The notes under the pieces: model-generated
What the model was told of the DNA's origin: nothing
Seen by the model: only the letters and a program-made list of their open reading frames with translations
Databases searched by the model: none
Translations under genes and position numbers: made by a program
DNA from: Streptomyces sp. SAI-127
Lineage (GTDB): Bacteria; Actinomycetota; Actinomycetes; Streptomycetales; Streptomycetaceae
Direction: 5' to 3'
Length of the DNA stretch: 64,000 bases
NCBI RefSeq assembly: GCF_029894425.1
Contig: NZ_JARXYJ010000001.1
Span: 6,716,501 to 6,780,500 of the forward strand
In this document: piece after piece, positions 17,554 through 25,277 of the stretch
Position numbering within the stretch: the first letter of the stretch is position 1
Layout: the number at the start of each line of letters is the position of its first letter

Positions 17554-18248
17554 GCCGTCACCCCCGCCGGGGCCACGGCTCCGTCGGCCATCCGCACCTC
17601 GCGGTCCGCGTACGCCGCCACCTGGGCGTCATGGGTGATCAGCAGGACCGCCGTGCCGGACTCGCGGGCCGTGTGGACCAGGGCCGTCATGACCTGCTCG
17701 GTCGCCAGGGAGTCCAGTGCGCCGGTCGGCTCGTCCGCGAAGACGACCTTCGGCCCGGTGATCAGGGCGCGGGCCAGCGCGGTCCGCTGGGCCTGGCCGC
17801 CGCTCATCTCGCCGGGCCGGAGACCCGCCTGGCCGCGCACTCCGAACCGCTCCAGCCACTCACCGGCCCGGGTGTGGGCGTCGGCGCGGGAGAGGCCCGC
17901 GAGCAGCAGCGGCAGCGCCACGTTGTCGACCGCCGTCAGCTCGGGGATGAGCTGCCCGAACTGGAACACCACGCCGAACTCCGTGCGGCGCAGCTCGCTC
18001 AGCCGCTTCTCGGGCAGCTCGTCGAGGCGCTCACCGCCGTAGGACACCGAACCGGCGTCCGGCCGCACGATCCCGGCCAGGCAGTGCAGCAGCGTCGACT
18101 TCCCGCTGCCGCTGGTGCCGGTGACGGCGAGGATCTCGCCGGCGGCCAGCCCGACCGAGGCGCCCCGCAGGGCCTCGGACCTGCCGTACGCCTTGACGAG
18201 GTCGCGGGCCGCGAGGAGCGGCTCCGGGTTGTCCCCCGTTGTGTTCAT
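17550..18248 (-). CDS. ABC transporter ATP-binding protein (LolD/MacB type)
   Basis: The 232-residue ATPase has Walker A GTSGSGKSTLLHCLAGI, a Q-loop (VVFQFGQLIPELT), the signature MSGGQAQRTALARAL (Met instead of the usual Leu) and Walker B VVFADEPTGALDS. Its start overlaps the PadR stop as ATGA. It would energise the FtsX-type permease encoded next. Confidence 0.93.
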   Translation of the reverse strand: MNTTGDNPEPLLAARDLVKAYGRSEALRGASVGLAAGEILAVTGTSGSGKSTLLHCLAGIVRPDAGSVSYGGERLDELPEKRLSELRRTEFGVVFQFGQLIPELTAVDNVALPLLLAGLSRADAHTRAGEWLERFGVRGQAGLRPGEMSGGQAQRTALARALITGPKVVFADEPTGALDSLATEQVMTALVHTARESGTAVLLITHDAQVAAYADREVRMADGAVAPAGVTA

Positions 18249-18778
18249 GCTGAGTCGACCTCCGCGGTCAAAGTGGTGAGCCGGGCCGCCGTCGTGTTCA
18301 TCCAGCGGAGGTCGGCGTCAAGGTGGTTGAGGGCGTAGTCCGCCGAGAGCACGGTCGCGAGGTCGGCCCCGTGGGCGGTCTTGACCGCCGTGAGCTCCCG
18401 CATCCGGGCCATGTGTGCGGCGCGCTGGGCCCGGAGATAGGCCTCCGGGTCGCCGCCGGCCAGGATCGAGACGACGACCTTGGCGAAGATCTCGTTGGTC
18501 ACGAAGGGCGCGGGCGGGGCGATCTGCCCGGCCCACCGGTCCAGTTCACGCGTCCCCGCCTCGGTCGAGCGGTACCTGGTGCGCTCCGGGCCGCCGTCCG
18601 AGTCGGTGCCGTCGACCTCCGCGAGGCCGTCCCGGACCAGGCGCTGCAGGGTCGTGTAGACCTGCCCGTAGGCCAGTGGACGGGCCTCGGGAAAACGGTC
18701 GTCGTGGCGTCGCTTGAGGTCGTAGCCATGGCTCGGCCCTCCGGCGAGCAGCCCCAGCAGGATGTGGCGGGTGCTCAT
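18245..18778 (-). CDS. PadR-family transcriptional regulator
   Basis: The 177-residue protein has the PadR winged-helix N-terminus (HILLGLLAGGPSHGYDLKRR, LAYGQVYTTLQRLVRDGL) and a C-terminal dimerisation helix (MARMRELTAVKTAHG). It is the first gene of the operon with the ABC exporter and therefore probably controls itself and the exporter in response to a ligand. The upstream stretch 18785-18822 is strikingly AT-rich for this genome and is the likely promoter/operator. Confidence 0.9.
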   Translation of the reverse strand: MSTRHILLGLLAGGPSHGYDLKRRHDDRFPEARPLAYGQVYTTLQRLVRDGLAEVDGTDSDGGPERTRYRSTEAGTRELDRWAGQIAPPAPFVTNEIFAKVVVSILAGGDPEAYLRAQRAAHMARMRELTAVKTAHGADLATVLSADYALNHLDADLRWMNTTAARLTTLTAEVDSA

Positions 18779-18784
18779 GGCGAT

Positions 18785-18822
18785 CAGTATGCATCACGTA
18801 TATGTATTGAGTGAATAGTGAT
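18785..18822. promoter_or_regulatory. AT-rich promoter/operator region of the PadR operon
   Basis: This short block contains ATGCAT, ACGTATATGTATT and an imperfect inverted pair (ATCAGTAT / ATAGTGAT, one mismatch). It is unusually AT-rich against its surroundings and lies directly upstream of padR. The operator assignment is inferred. Confidence 0.4.
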
Positions 18823-18930
18823 CAGCACACCATGATGAAAAGCACGTTCTCCCCTCCGGTACGTCTGCCGTCGCGTCCTGTGGGTAGGCCTGCGGTAACC
18901 CCCGTCGTCGTACTCGACAAGGAGGCCCCC

Positions 18931-19143
18931 GTGGCCGCATCGGCACACCTTCTGCTCTCGGCCCTGTCCAAACCCGAGGCGCCCGCTGAACACTTCTGTG
19001 TCTTCAGCGCCGAGGGCGCCTGCACAGAGACCCCGCTCACCAGCGAACCGCCCCTGCCCGACGCCGAGCCCCTCACCAGCGAACCGCCGCTCGCCGACGC
19101 CGCCCACCTGATCAGCGAGTCCGACGCATTCATGGAGCCGTAG
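18931..19143 (+). CDS. small acidic protein with internal repeats, upstream of malQ
   Basis: This is a 70-residue open frame starting at GTG 18931 with AAGGAGG eight bases upstream; its stop (TAG) touches the ATG of malQ. The second half has a tandem repeat: TPLTSEPPLPDAE, then PLTSEPPLADAA, then a degenerate HLISESDAFMEP. The first half (HLLLSALSKPEAPAEHFCVF, EGACTET) has two cysteines. There is no signal peptide. The position and strong ribosome binding site argue that it is translated and coupled to malQ. Function unknown; a leader-type or small accessory protein is possible. Confidence 0.6.
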   Translation: MAASAHLLLSALSKPEAPAEHFCVFSAEGACTETPLTSEPPLPDAEPLTSEPPLADAAHLISESDAFMEP

Positions 19144-21198
19144 ATGACGGCGCCCCCCGGTCCGGAGCTGTCCCGCCTCGCCGAGTCGTACGGCGTCGCC
19201 ACCTCCTACCAGCCCTCCCCGGACCGTACGGTCGCCGCCTCCGCCACCGCCGTCACGCTGGCCCTGGCCGCCCTCGGCGTCGACGCGGGCGACCCGGCCG
19301 CCGCGCTCGCCACCCGTGAGCGTGAGCTGCGTGAGCGCCTGCTGCCGCCGACGGTGGTGTGCTGGAGCGGCAGCCCGCCCGCCTTCGTGGCCGACCTGCC
19401 CGAGGGCACCCGGCTGCGTATCGCGACCGAGCAGGGCGAGACCCGCTCCGCCGCCGACCAACTCCCGCCCGGCGTCCACCGGCTGACCGCCACCGCTCCC
19501 GACGGCCGTACCGCAGACGCCCACCTGATCGTGGCCCCGCCCCGGCTGCCGGCGCCGCCCGGGCGGTCGTACGGCCTGCTCGTCCAGCTCTACTCCCTGC
19601 TCTCGCACCGCTCCTGGGGCATGGGCGACCTCGGCGACCTCGCCGAACTGACCTCCTGGGCGGGACGCGCCCTCGGCGCCGGCTTCGTCCAGGTCAACCC
19701 GCTGCACGCGGCGGTACCCGGCGCCCCCACCGACCCGTCCCCCTACCGGCCGTCCTCGCGCCGCTTCCCCGACCCGGTGCACCTGCGGATCGAGGACATC
19801 CCCGAGTACGCCCAGGTCGCGGACCCCGACCGGCTGCGGGCCCTGCGCGAGCGGGCCGAGCGGCTGCGTGAAGCGGTGCTGGAGAAGGGCGCGTTGATCG
19901 ACCGGGACGCGGTGTGGGAGCTGAAGCGGGAGGCACTCGAACTCGTCCGCGAGGTCCCCCTGGGACCCGGCCGTCGCGCCGCCTACGCCGACTACCTCGC
20001 CGAGGGCGGCGAGGCCCTGGAGGACCACGCGACCTGGTGCGCGCTGGCGGAGGTGCACGGCTCGGACTGGAGCCGCTGGCCGGCCGGCCTCCGCGACCCG
20101 CGCTCGGCCGAGACGTCCCGTGCCCGCGGTGAGTTGATGGACCGCGTCGACTTCCACTCCCGCCTCGCCTGGCTCACCGAGAGCCAGCTCGGCGCCGCCC
20201 AGCGGGTCGCGCGGGAGGCGGGGATGCCGCTGGGTGTCGTCCACGACCTCGCGGTGGGCGTGCATCCCGAGGGCGCGGACGCATGGGCCCAGCAGGCGTA
20301 CTTCGCGGCCCGGATGTCCGTAGGAGCGCCTCCGGACGCCTTCAACGCGCGCGGCCAGGACTGGGGGCTGCCGCCGTGGCGCCCGGACCGGCTGGCGGAG
20401 TCGGGGTACGCGCCGTACCGGCAGTTGCTGCGGGCCCTGTTCCGGTACGCCGGCGCGCTGCGCATCGACCATGTCATGGGCCTGTTCCGGCTGTGGTGGG
20501 TCCCGCAGGGGCGGCCGCCGACGGAGGGCACGTACGTCCGCTACGACGCGGAGGCGATGCTCGCCGTGCTCGTCCTGGAGGCGTCGCGGGCCGGGACGGT
20601 GGTGATCGGGGAGGACCTCGGCACGGTCGAACCCGGTGTGCGGGAGGTGCTGCGCGAGCGCGGGGTGCTGGGGACGTCGGTGCTGTGGTTCGAACGGGAC
20701 TGGGAGGGCGACGGGCGTCCGCTGCCGCCCGAGCGGTGGCGGGCGGACTGTCTGGCGACGGCGACCACGCACGACCTGCCACCGACGGCTTCTCGTCTCA
20801 CCGGGGAGCACGTCGAACTCCGGGACGGCCTCGGCCTGCTGACCCGGCCGCTGGACGAGGAACGTGCGGAGGCCTCCGCGGACACGGCGGAGTGGCTGGA
20901 GCTGCTGGCCCGTCTCGGTCTGCTGCACGGCACGGGGGGCGGTACCGACCCCTCCGCGGAGGAGGCCCAGATCCAGGCCGTCCACCGGTTCCTGCTGCAC
21001 ACCCCGGCCCGGATGGTGGGCATCTGGCTGCCGGACACGGTGGGGGACCGCCGGCCGCAGAACCTGCCGGGGACGTGGGACCAGTATCCGAACTGGCGGT
21101 TGCCCATCGCGGACGGGGAGGGGCGGGTGGTGACGCTGGAGGAGCTGGCGGCGTCGCCGCGTTTGCATGCGCTGGTGGAGGTGCTTCGGGCGCCGTAG
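19144..21198 (+). CDS. malQ: 4-alpha-glucanotransferase (amylomaltase, GH77)
   Basis: The 684-residue protein has GH77 landmarks: SYGLLVQLYSLLSHRSWGMGD, FVQVNPLHAA, PYRPSSRRFPDP, the nucleophile region ALRIDHVMGLFRLWW, VIGEDLGTV with the acid/base Glu, and TTHDLPPTASR. It disproportionates maltodextrins by moving alpha-1,4-glucan segments, a step in glycogen/maltodextrin metabolism in the cytoplasm. Actinobacterial MalQ usually carries the extra N-terminal domain seen here (residues 1-140). ATG at 19144 abuts the stop of the small upstream gene. Confidence 0.95.
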   Translation: MTAPPGPELSRLAESYGVATSYQPSPDRTVAASATAVTLALAALGVDAGDPAAALATRERELRERLLPPTVVCWSGSPPAFVADLPEGTRLRIATEQGETRSAADQLPPGVHRLTATAPDGRTADAHLIVAPPRLPAPPGRSYGLLVQLYSLLSHRSWGMGDLGDLAELTSWAGRALGAGFVQVNPLHAAVPGAPTDPSPYRPSSRRFPDPVHLRIEDIPEYAQVADPDRLRALRERAERLREAVLEKGALIDRDAVWELKREALELVREVPLGPGRRAAYADYLAEGGEALEDHATWCALAEVHGSDWSRWPAGLRDPRSAETSRARGELMDRVDFHSRLAWLTESQLGAAQRVAREAGMPLGVVHDLAVGVHPEGADAWAQQAYFAARMSVGAPPDAFNARGQDWGLPPWRPDRLAESGYAPYRQLLRALFRYAGALRIDHVMGLFRLWWVPQGRPPTEGTYVRYDAEAMLAVLVLEASRAGTVVIGEDLGTVEPGVREVLRERGVLGTSVLWFERDWEGDGRPLPPERWRADCLATATTHDLPPTASRLTGEHVELRDGLGLLTRPLDEERAEASADTAEWLELLARLGLLHGTGGGTDPSAEEAQIQAVHRFLLHTPARMVGIWLPDTVGDRRPQNLPGTWDQYPNWRLPIADGEGRVVTLEELAASPRLHALVEVLRAP

Positions 21199-21210
21199 GG
21201 GTGGGCTGCG

Positions 21211-21240
21211 GCGCCGTGGTGGCGGGCGCTCGCACGGCGC
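21211..21240 (+). terminator. putative terminator after malQ
   Basis: GCGCCGTG (21211-21218) pairs with CACGGCGC (21233-21240) across a 14-nt loop, 13 nt after the malQ stop. Confidence 0.5.
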
Positions 21241-21300
21241 GGGCGTCTCATACGGCACCCCGGGCGCGCGGCCCGAACCGCGGTTGGATACTTTGACTCC

Positions 21301-21591
21301 GTGGACAAGAAGAACGCCCTGCGCGCCGGCGCCCTGGTGGCCGGTACGACGCTGATGATGCTGCTCATGTCGTCCCCCGCCTCCGCGCTGGTCCGCGACG
21401 ACGGTGACGACCCCGGCTCGGGCCTGAGCGTCATCGAGACGCTGGGCCTCTTCGTCGTGGCCCCGCTCGCGCTGTTCGCGGTCATCGCCGGCCTGGTGAT
21501 GGTCCTGGACAAGTCCAAGGAAGAGCACCGGGTGACCAGCCGCAACATCAAGACCAAGCCGGCCGAGGCCAAGGCCGGATCGAAGGCCTGA
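21301..21591 (+). CDS. small membrane protein with signal sequence
   Basis: This is a 96-residue protein with an N-terminal signal-like segment (ALRAGALVAGTTLMMLLMSS, then PASA), a short acidic loop (RDDGDDPGSG), one strong membrane helix (about residues 48-70) and a Lys/Glu-rich tail (KSKEEHRVTSRNIKTKPAEA). Small proteins of this layout are common in streptomycetes and uncharacterised. GTG at 21301 begins the frame; the promoter probably lies in the preceding 60 bp. Confidence 0.75.
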   Translation: MDKKNALRAGALVAGTTLMMLLMSSPASALVRDDGDDPGSGLSVIETLGLFVVAPLALFAVIAGLVMVLDKSKEEHRVTSRNIKTKPAEAKAGSKA

Positions 21592-21622
21592 CCACGCCTT
21601 TTCCGGGGCGCCGACCCCGCCG

Positions 21623-21647
21623 CACGTACGCGCCTCTGCCGTACGTG
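21623..21647. terminator. bidirectional terminator hairpin
   Basis: CACGTACG (21623-21630) pairs with CGTACGTG (21640-21647) between the small membrane protein gene and the convergent tetR-type gene. Confidence 0.55.
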
Positions 21648-21673
21648 GGCGAGGCCGGCGCCCTGGCGCGTTC

Positions 21674-22267
21674 TCAGGGGCTCGGCTCCGTGAGGTACCG
21701 CTGCAGCGTGGGCGCGAGCCACGCCACGATCTCCTCGCGCGTCAATGCCACGGTCGGCGCAAACCGCAGGACGTACCGGGTCAGTGCGAGCCCCAGCAAC
21801 TGCGTGGCGGCGAGCGCGGCCCGCGCGGGAGCCTGTTCCGGGTCCGGGCACACCCGCAGGGCGACCGGCATCACCTGCTCCCGGAAGATGCCCTGCATCC
21901 GTTCGGCCCCCGCCTGATTGGTCGCGCCGACCCGCAGCAGCGCGGTGAGCACCTCGTTCTCCTCCCACAGGTCGAGGAAGCGCGTCACGAGTGCGCGGCC
22001 GATGTCGTCCCGGGGCAGTGAGCCGGGCTCCGGCAGCTCCAGTTCGACGGAGACGGCCGCCGCGAACAACCCCTCTTTGTTGCCGTAATAGCGCATCACC
22101 ATGGACGGATCGATGCGCGCGTCCTTGGCGATGGCGCGGATGGTGGCGCGCTCGTATCCGTCGGCGGCGAAACGCTCACGGGCCGCGGCGAGGATCGCGG
22201 TGCGGGTGGCGTCGGAGCGGCGACGCACGCTTGTGGAGCCGGAGTCTGCGCTGTTGCTGCCGTTCAT
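21674..22267 (-). CDS. TetR-family transcriptional regulator
   Basis: The 197-residue protein has the TetR N-terminal helix-turn-helix (RTAILAAARERFAADGYERA, TIRAIAKDARIDPSMVMRYY) and a variable ligand domain. It is divergent from a flavin monooxygenase gene, with operator-like repeats between them, so it probably represses that gene and is released by an aromatic compound or antibiotic. The inducer is unknown. Confidence 0.92.
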   Translation of the reverse strand: MNGSNSADSGSTSVRRRSDATRTAILAAARERFAADGYERATIRAIAKDARIDPSMVMRYYGNKEGLFAAAVSVELELPEPGSLPRDDIGRALVTRFLDLWEENEVLTALLRVGATNQAGAERMQGIFREQVMPVALRVCPDPEQAPARAALAATQLLGLALTRYVLRFAPTVALTREEIVAWLAPTLQRYLTEPSP

Positions 22268-22282
22268 GCCGGTGAGTCTAGG

Positions 22283-22370
22283 TCAACAACTGTTGGCCAA
22301 CAAGTGTTGACGCCCGCGAGTGCCCCCGCTATCTTCGTCAACAAGCGTTGGCAAACAAGCGTTGGCAACA
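22283..22370. promoter_or_regulatory. operator-like repeats between tetR and monooxygenase
   Basis: A near-perfect 30-bp palindrome (22283-22312; arms GTCAACAACTGTTGG and CCAACAAGTGTTGAC, two mismatches) lies beside the tetR start. A second block (22337-22370) holds two direct copies of ACAAGCGTTGGCA with a 14-bp period, ending at the ribosome binding site of the monooxygenase gene. All share the AACAA-N-TGTTGG/GCGTTGG theme, consistent with several TetR sites controlling both genes. Confidence 0.65.
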
Positions 22371-22380
22371 GGAGGTCACC

Positions 22381-23817
22381 ATGAACGGCACCCCCGTGAT
22401 CGTCGTCGGCTCCGGCCCCACCGGCCTGCTCCTGGCCGGTGACCTGGCCACCGCCGGTGTCCCCGTCACCCTCGTCGAGAGGCGCCCGCACAGGATCAGC
22501 AACCTCTCCCGCGCCTTCGTCCTGCACGCCCGTACCCTCGAACAGCTTGACGCCCGGGCCCTGGCCGACGGCCTGGAGGCGCTCGGGCAGCGCCTGGACA
22601 CACTGCGCCTGTTCGGCCGCCTGACCATCGACCTCGACGACCTTCCCTCCCGTTTCAACCACCTCCTGGTCCTCCCGCAGTACGAGGTCGAGAAGGCCCT
22701 GGAGCGGCGGGCGGTGGAGGCGGGCGTCGACTTCCGGTACGAGACCGAGGTGACGGGTCTGGTCCAGGACAGGAACGGCGTCACGGTGGAGGTCAGGGGT
22801 CCGGGCGGGTCCACGGAGTCCCTCCGCGCCGGGTACCTCGTGGGTGCCGATGGCATGCGCAGCGCCGTACGCGACGCGATCGGTCTGCCCTTCCCCGGCC
22901 ACTCGGTGATCCGCTCGGTGGTCCTCGCCGACGTGCGCCTCGCCGAGCAGCCCGAGACCCTGCTCACCGTCAACGCCGTGGGTGACGCCTTCGCCTTCAT
23001 CGCCCCCTTCGGCGACGGCTACCACCGGGTCATCGCCTGGAACCGCGCCCGCGACGTCGCCGACAGCGAGCCCCTCGACCTCGACGAGATCAAGGAGGTC
23101 ACCCGGCTCGCCCTGGGCCGCGACTTCGGGATGCACGACGCCCGCTGGATGTCCCGCTTCCACAGCGACGAACGCCAGGCCCCCGCGTACCGGGTGAGCC
23201 GGGTCTTCCTGGCCGGCGACGCCGCCCACGTCCACACCCCGGCGGGCGGCCAGGGCATGAACACCGGCCTCCAGGACGCGGCCAACCTGAGCTGGAAGCT
23301 GGCCCAGGTGGTGGGCGGCCACGCGGGCCCCGAACTGCTGGACACCTACCAGGCCGAACGCCACCCCGTGGGCAGGTCGGTCCTGCGCAGCAGCGGCGGC
23401 ATCGTCCGCCTCGCGATGGCCAAGCGCCCCTGGGAACTGGCCCTGCGCGCCGCCCTCACCACCGTCCTCGACCACGCCGGCCCGGCCCGCCGCCGCATGC
23501 TCGGCCGGCTCACCGGCATCGGCTACCGGTACGCGGCCCCCCGCGGCTCCCACCCCCTGACCGGCACCCGCGTCCCCGATGTGGCCCTCGCGGACGGCGG
23601 CCGCCTCTACGCGTCCCTGCGTGGCGGCCACTTCGTCCTGATCACCCCCGAGGGCTACGACGACCGGGGCGCCCACAAGGGCCGCCTCACGGTGCAGCGC
23701 TGGGCGAGCGGACGGCGTACGACCGTGCTGGTGCGGCCCGACGGGTATGTGGGGTGGGCGGCGGACAGCGCGACCGCGGCGGACACCGAGGCGGCGCTCG
23801 CGGCCCACGTCGGCTGA
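22381..23817 (+). CDS. FAD-dependent aromatic monooxygenase (PheA/TfdB type)
   Basis: The 478-residue flavoprotein has the FAD-binding GxGxxG region (VVGSGPTGLLLAGDLATAG), the DG motif (YLVGADGMRSAVRDAIG) and the GD motif (VFLAGDAAHVHTPAGGQGMN), the class A flavoprotein hydroxylase pattern. A thioredoxin-like C-terminal segment follows (DVALADGGRLYASLRGGHF). ATG at 22381 is chosen because AGGAGG lies five bases upstream; the frame is open 33 nt further. It hydroxylates an aromatic substrate using NAD(P)H and oxygen. Control by the divergent TetR protein suggests detoxification or tailoring of a phenolic compound. Confidence 0.9.
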   Translation: MNGTPVIVVGSGPTGLLLAGDLATAGVPVTLVERRPHRISNLSRAFVLHARTLEQLDARALADGLEALGQRLDTLRLFGRLTIDLDDLPSRFNHLLVLPQYEVEKALERRAVEAGVDFRYETEVTGLVQDRNGVTVEVRGPGGSTESLRAGYLVGADGMRSAVRDAIGLPFPGHSVIRSVVLADVRLAEQPETLLTVNAVGDAFAFIAPFGDGYHRVIAWNRARDVADSEPLDLDEIKEVTRLALGRDFGMHDARWMSRFHSDERQAPAYRVSRVFLAGDAAHVHTPAGGQGMNTGLQDAANLSWKLAQVVGGHAGPELLDTYQAERHPVGRSVLRSSGGIVRLAMAKRPWELALRAALTTVLDHAGPARRRMLGRLTGIGYRYAAPRGSHPLTGTRVPDVALADGGRLYASLRGGHFVLITPEGYDDRGAHKGRLTVQRWASGRRTTVLVRPDGYVGWAADSATAADTEAALAAHVG

Positions 23818-23937
23818 CGCGGATTCCGGTGCCCGCGGCGAGAGTGATGTTTTCCTCTCCGGGGCAGTGTTCGGAGAGGAGCGGCTCGAACCGGTCCGCG
23901 GTCGGCCACGGAATGGTCACCACTCGGGTGCCACTTC

Positions 23938-24867
23938 GTGCGTCGGGCGGCGGGCCGCTTCGGCGCGCTGTACATTCGGCGGGTGCTCCCCCCGTACGTG
24001 GATCTTCGTCCGATCGGCAGATGTAATCTGAGCTGCCCTTTTTGTTTCGGACCTCGCCACGAAATGCCCACCATGCGTCGTGCGGAGGCATTCCGGATCG
24101 CCGCGACACTGCGGCAGGAAGGGGTGCAGGGAGTGGTGATCTCGGGGGGCGAGCCCACGCTCCTGCCGTATCTCGCGGACCTCGTCCAGGAGTTGAGCAG
24201 TCCACTGCCGGACGGCGGAGCGCCTCCGAGGGTGGTGCTCAGCACCAACGGGCTCGCACCGCTCAAGGTCATGCAACGCGTGCTGCCGGGGCTGTGGTCG
24301 ATCGCCCTGCCGCTGGAATCGGCGGACGAGAAGGAGCACCGGGAACTGCGCAAAGGTGTCGCGCCGCACCGGGGAAGGGTTCTCGATCTGCTGCGGGAAG
24401 TGCGGAAGAACCACCAGCAGGTCGGGGTGAAACTGGGGACCGTCGTCACCCGGCGCAATGTCGCCGGAGCTCCGCGCGTGCTCGACCTCATCGAGGACTC
24501 CTGCCGTCCCGACGTGTGGAAGGTCTACCAGATGTCGGAGACCAACTACGGTGCCGACAACGCCGGTTGGCTGTCCGTCGGCGACGAGGAGTTCGAAGAG
24601 GTGGTGGCCCGCTGCCAGGTGGCCGCCGACGAACGCGACGTCCCTCTTCGGGTCTACCGGAACGCGGACCGGTCGGGCACCTACTTCTTCATCGACCCCG
24701 ACTGTGAGGTCGTCGTGGTCGACGCGGGCGAGGAACGGCGGCTCGGCAACTTCTTCGACCTGGTGCGGGACGACGACGGCGTTCGCCGGGCCGGTCTGGT
24801 CCAGCCGTTCAGCAATGCCGCGAATTTCGTCGGAACATATCCGGAAGCACGGAGAGACCAGGGATGA
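23938..24867 (+). CDS. radical SAM protein of unknown function
   Basis: A protein of about 309 residues with the [4Fe-4S]/SAM motif CNLSCPFC (residues 29-36), the GGEP motif (70-73), VVLSTNG and a TIM-barrel-like remainder. There is no SPASM-type cysteine cluster at the C-terminus. The start is uncertain: GTG 23938 has no good ribosome binding site, and GTG 23983 or 23998 would still precede the cluster motif. The CxxxCxxC spacing is standard, and the following FGPRH resembles FxFH motifs only superficially. It overlaps the NUDIX gene by ATGA, so the two are translationally coupled. The reaction is unknown; coupling to a nucleotide-type hydrolase hints at a modified nucleotide or cofactor. 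Confidence 0.85.
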   Translation: MRRAAGRFGALYIRRVLPPYVDLRPIGRCNLSCPFCFGPRHEMPTMRRAEAFRIAATLRQEGVQGVVISGGEPTLLPYLADLVQELSSPLPDGGAPPRVVLSTNGLAPLKVMQRVLPGLWSIALPLESADEKEHRELRKGVAPHRGRVLDLLREVRKNHQQVGVKLGTVVTRRNVAGAPRVLDLIEDSCRPDVWKVYQMSETNYGADNAGWLSVGDEEFEEVVARCQVAADERDVPLRVYRNADRSGTYFFIDPDCEVVVVDAGEERRLGNFFDLVRDDDGVRRAGLVQPFSNAANFVGTYPEARRDQG

Positions 24868-25277
24868 CGACGCCACACGTACGCGTGGGAGTGCAGGCCA
24901 TCGTCCGCTCCGGCGGGCGCGTCCTGCTGGGGCTGCGGGTCAACACCTTCGGCGCCGGCAGCTGGGGGCTGCCCGGTGGGCATCTGGAGATCGGCGAGAC
25001 GCTGACCGGTGCCGCGTGCCGGGAACTCGAGGAGGAGACCGGCGTCCGTGCCCGCGGCGCGCGCGTCGTCTGTGTCACCGACCCGGACCCGGCCGCCAAC
25101 CATCACATGCAGGTCGGTGTGGAGATCCCCGACTACACGGGCGAGATCCGGGTGCGTGAGCCGGACCGGTGCGAGCGCTGGGAGTTCTGGCCGCTGGACG
25201 CGCTGCCGACGCCGTTGTTCGTGGGCTCGGTGGAAGTGCTGCACAAGGTCAGGGAAGGGGCACTTCTCCCCTCCTGA
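24864..25277 (+). CDS. NUDIX hydrolase coupled to radical SAM gene
   Basis: The 137-residue protein contains a complete Nudix box running from GGHLEIGETL to CRELEEETGV (G-x5-E-x7-RELEEETG). Its ATG overlaps the stop of the radical SAM gene. It would hydrolyse a nucleoside diphosphate-linked substrate with Mg2+. The last 29 bases overlap, tail to tail, the 3' end of the TPR/PLD-like gene on the other strand. Pairing with a radical SAM enzyme suggests it removes or processes a product of that enzyme; this is inference. Confidence 0.9.
   Translation: MTTPHVRVGVQAIVRSGGRVLLGLRVNTFGAGSWGLPGGHLEIGETLTGAACRELEEETGVRARGARVVCVTDPDPAANHHMQVGVEIPDYTGEIRVREPDRCERWEFWPLDALPTPLFVGSVEVLHKVREGALLPS

Noticed and set aside
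23938..24867. Prokaryotic viperin
   Set aside because: The cluster motif is CNLSCPFCFGPRH rather than the viperin-like CNxxCxFCFH context, and no nucleotide kinase is adjacent; kept as an unassigned radical SAM protein.
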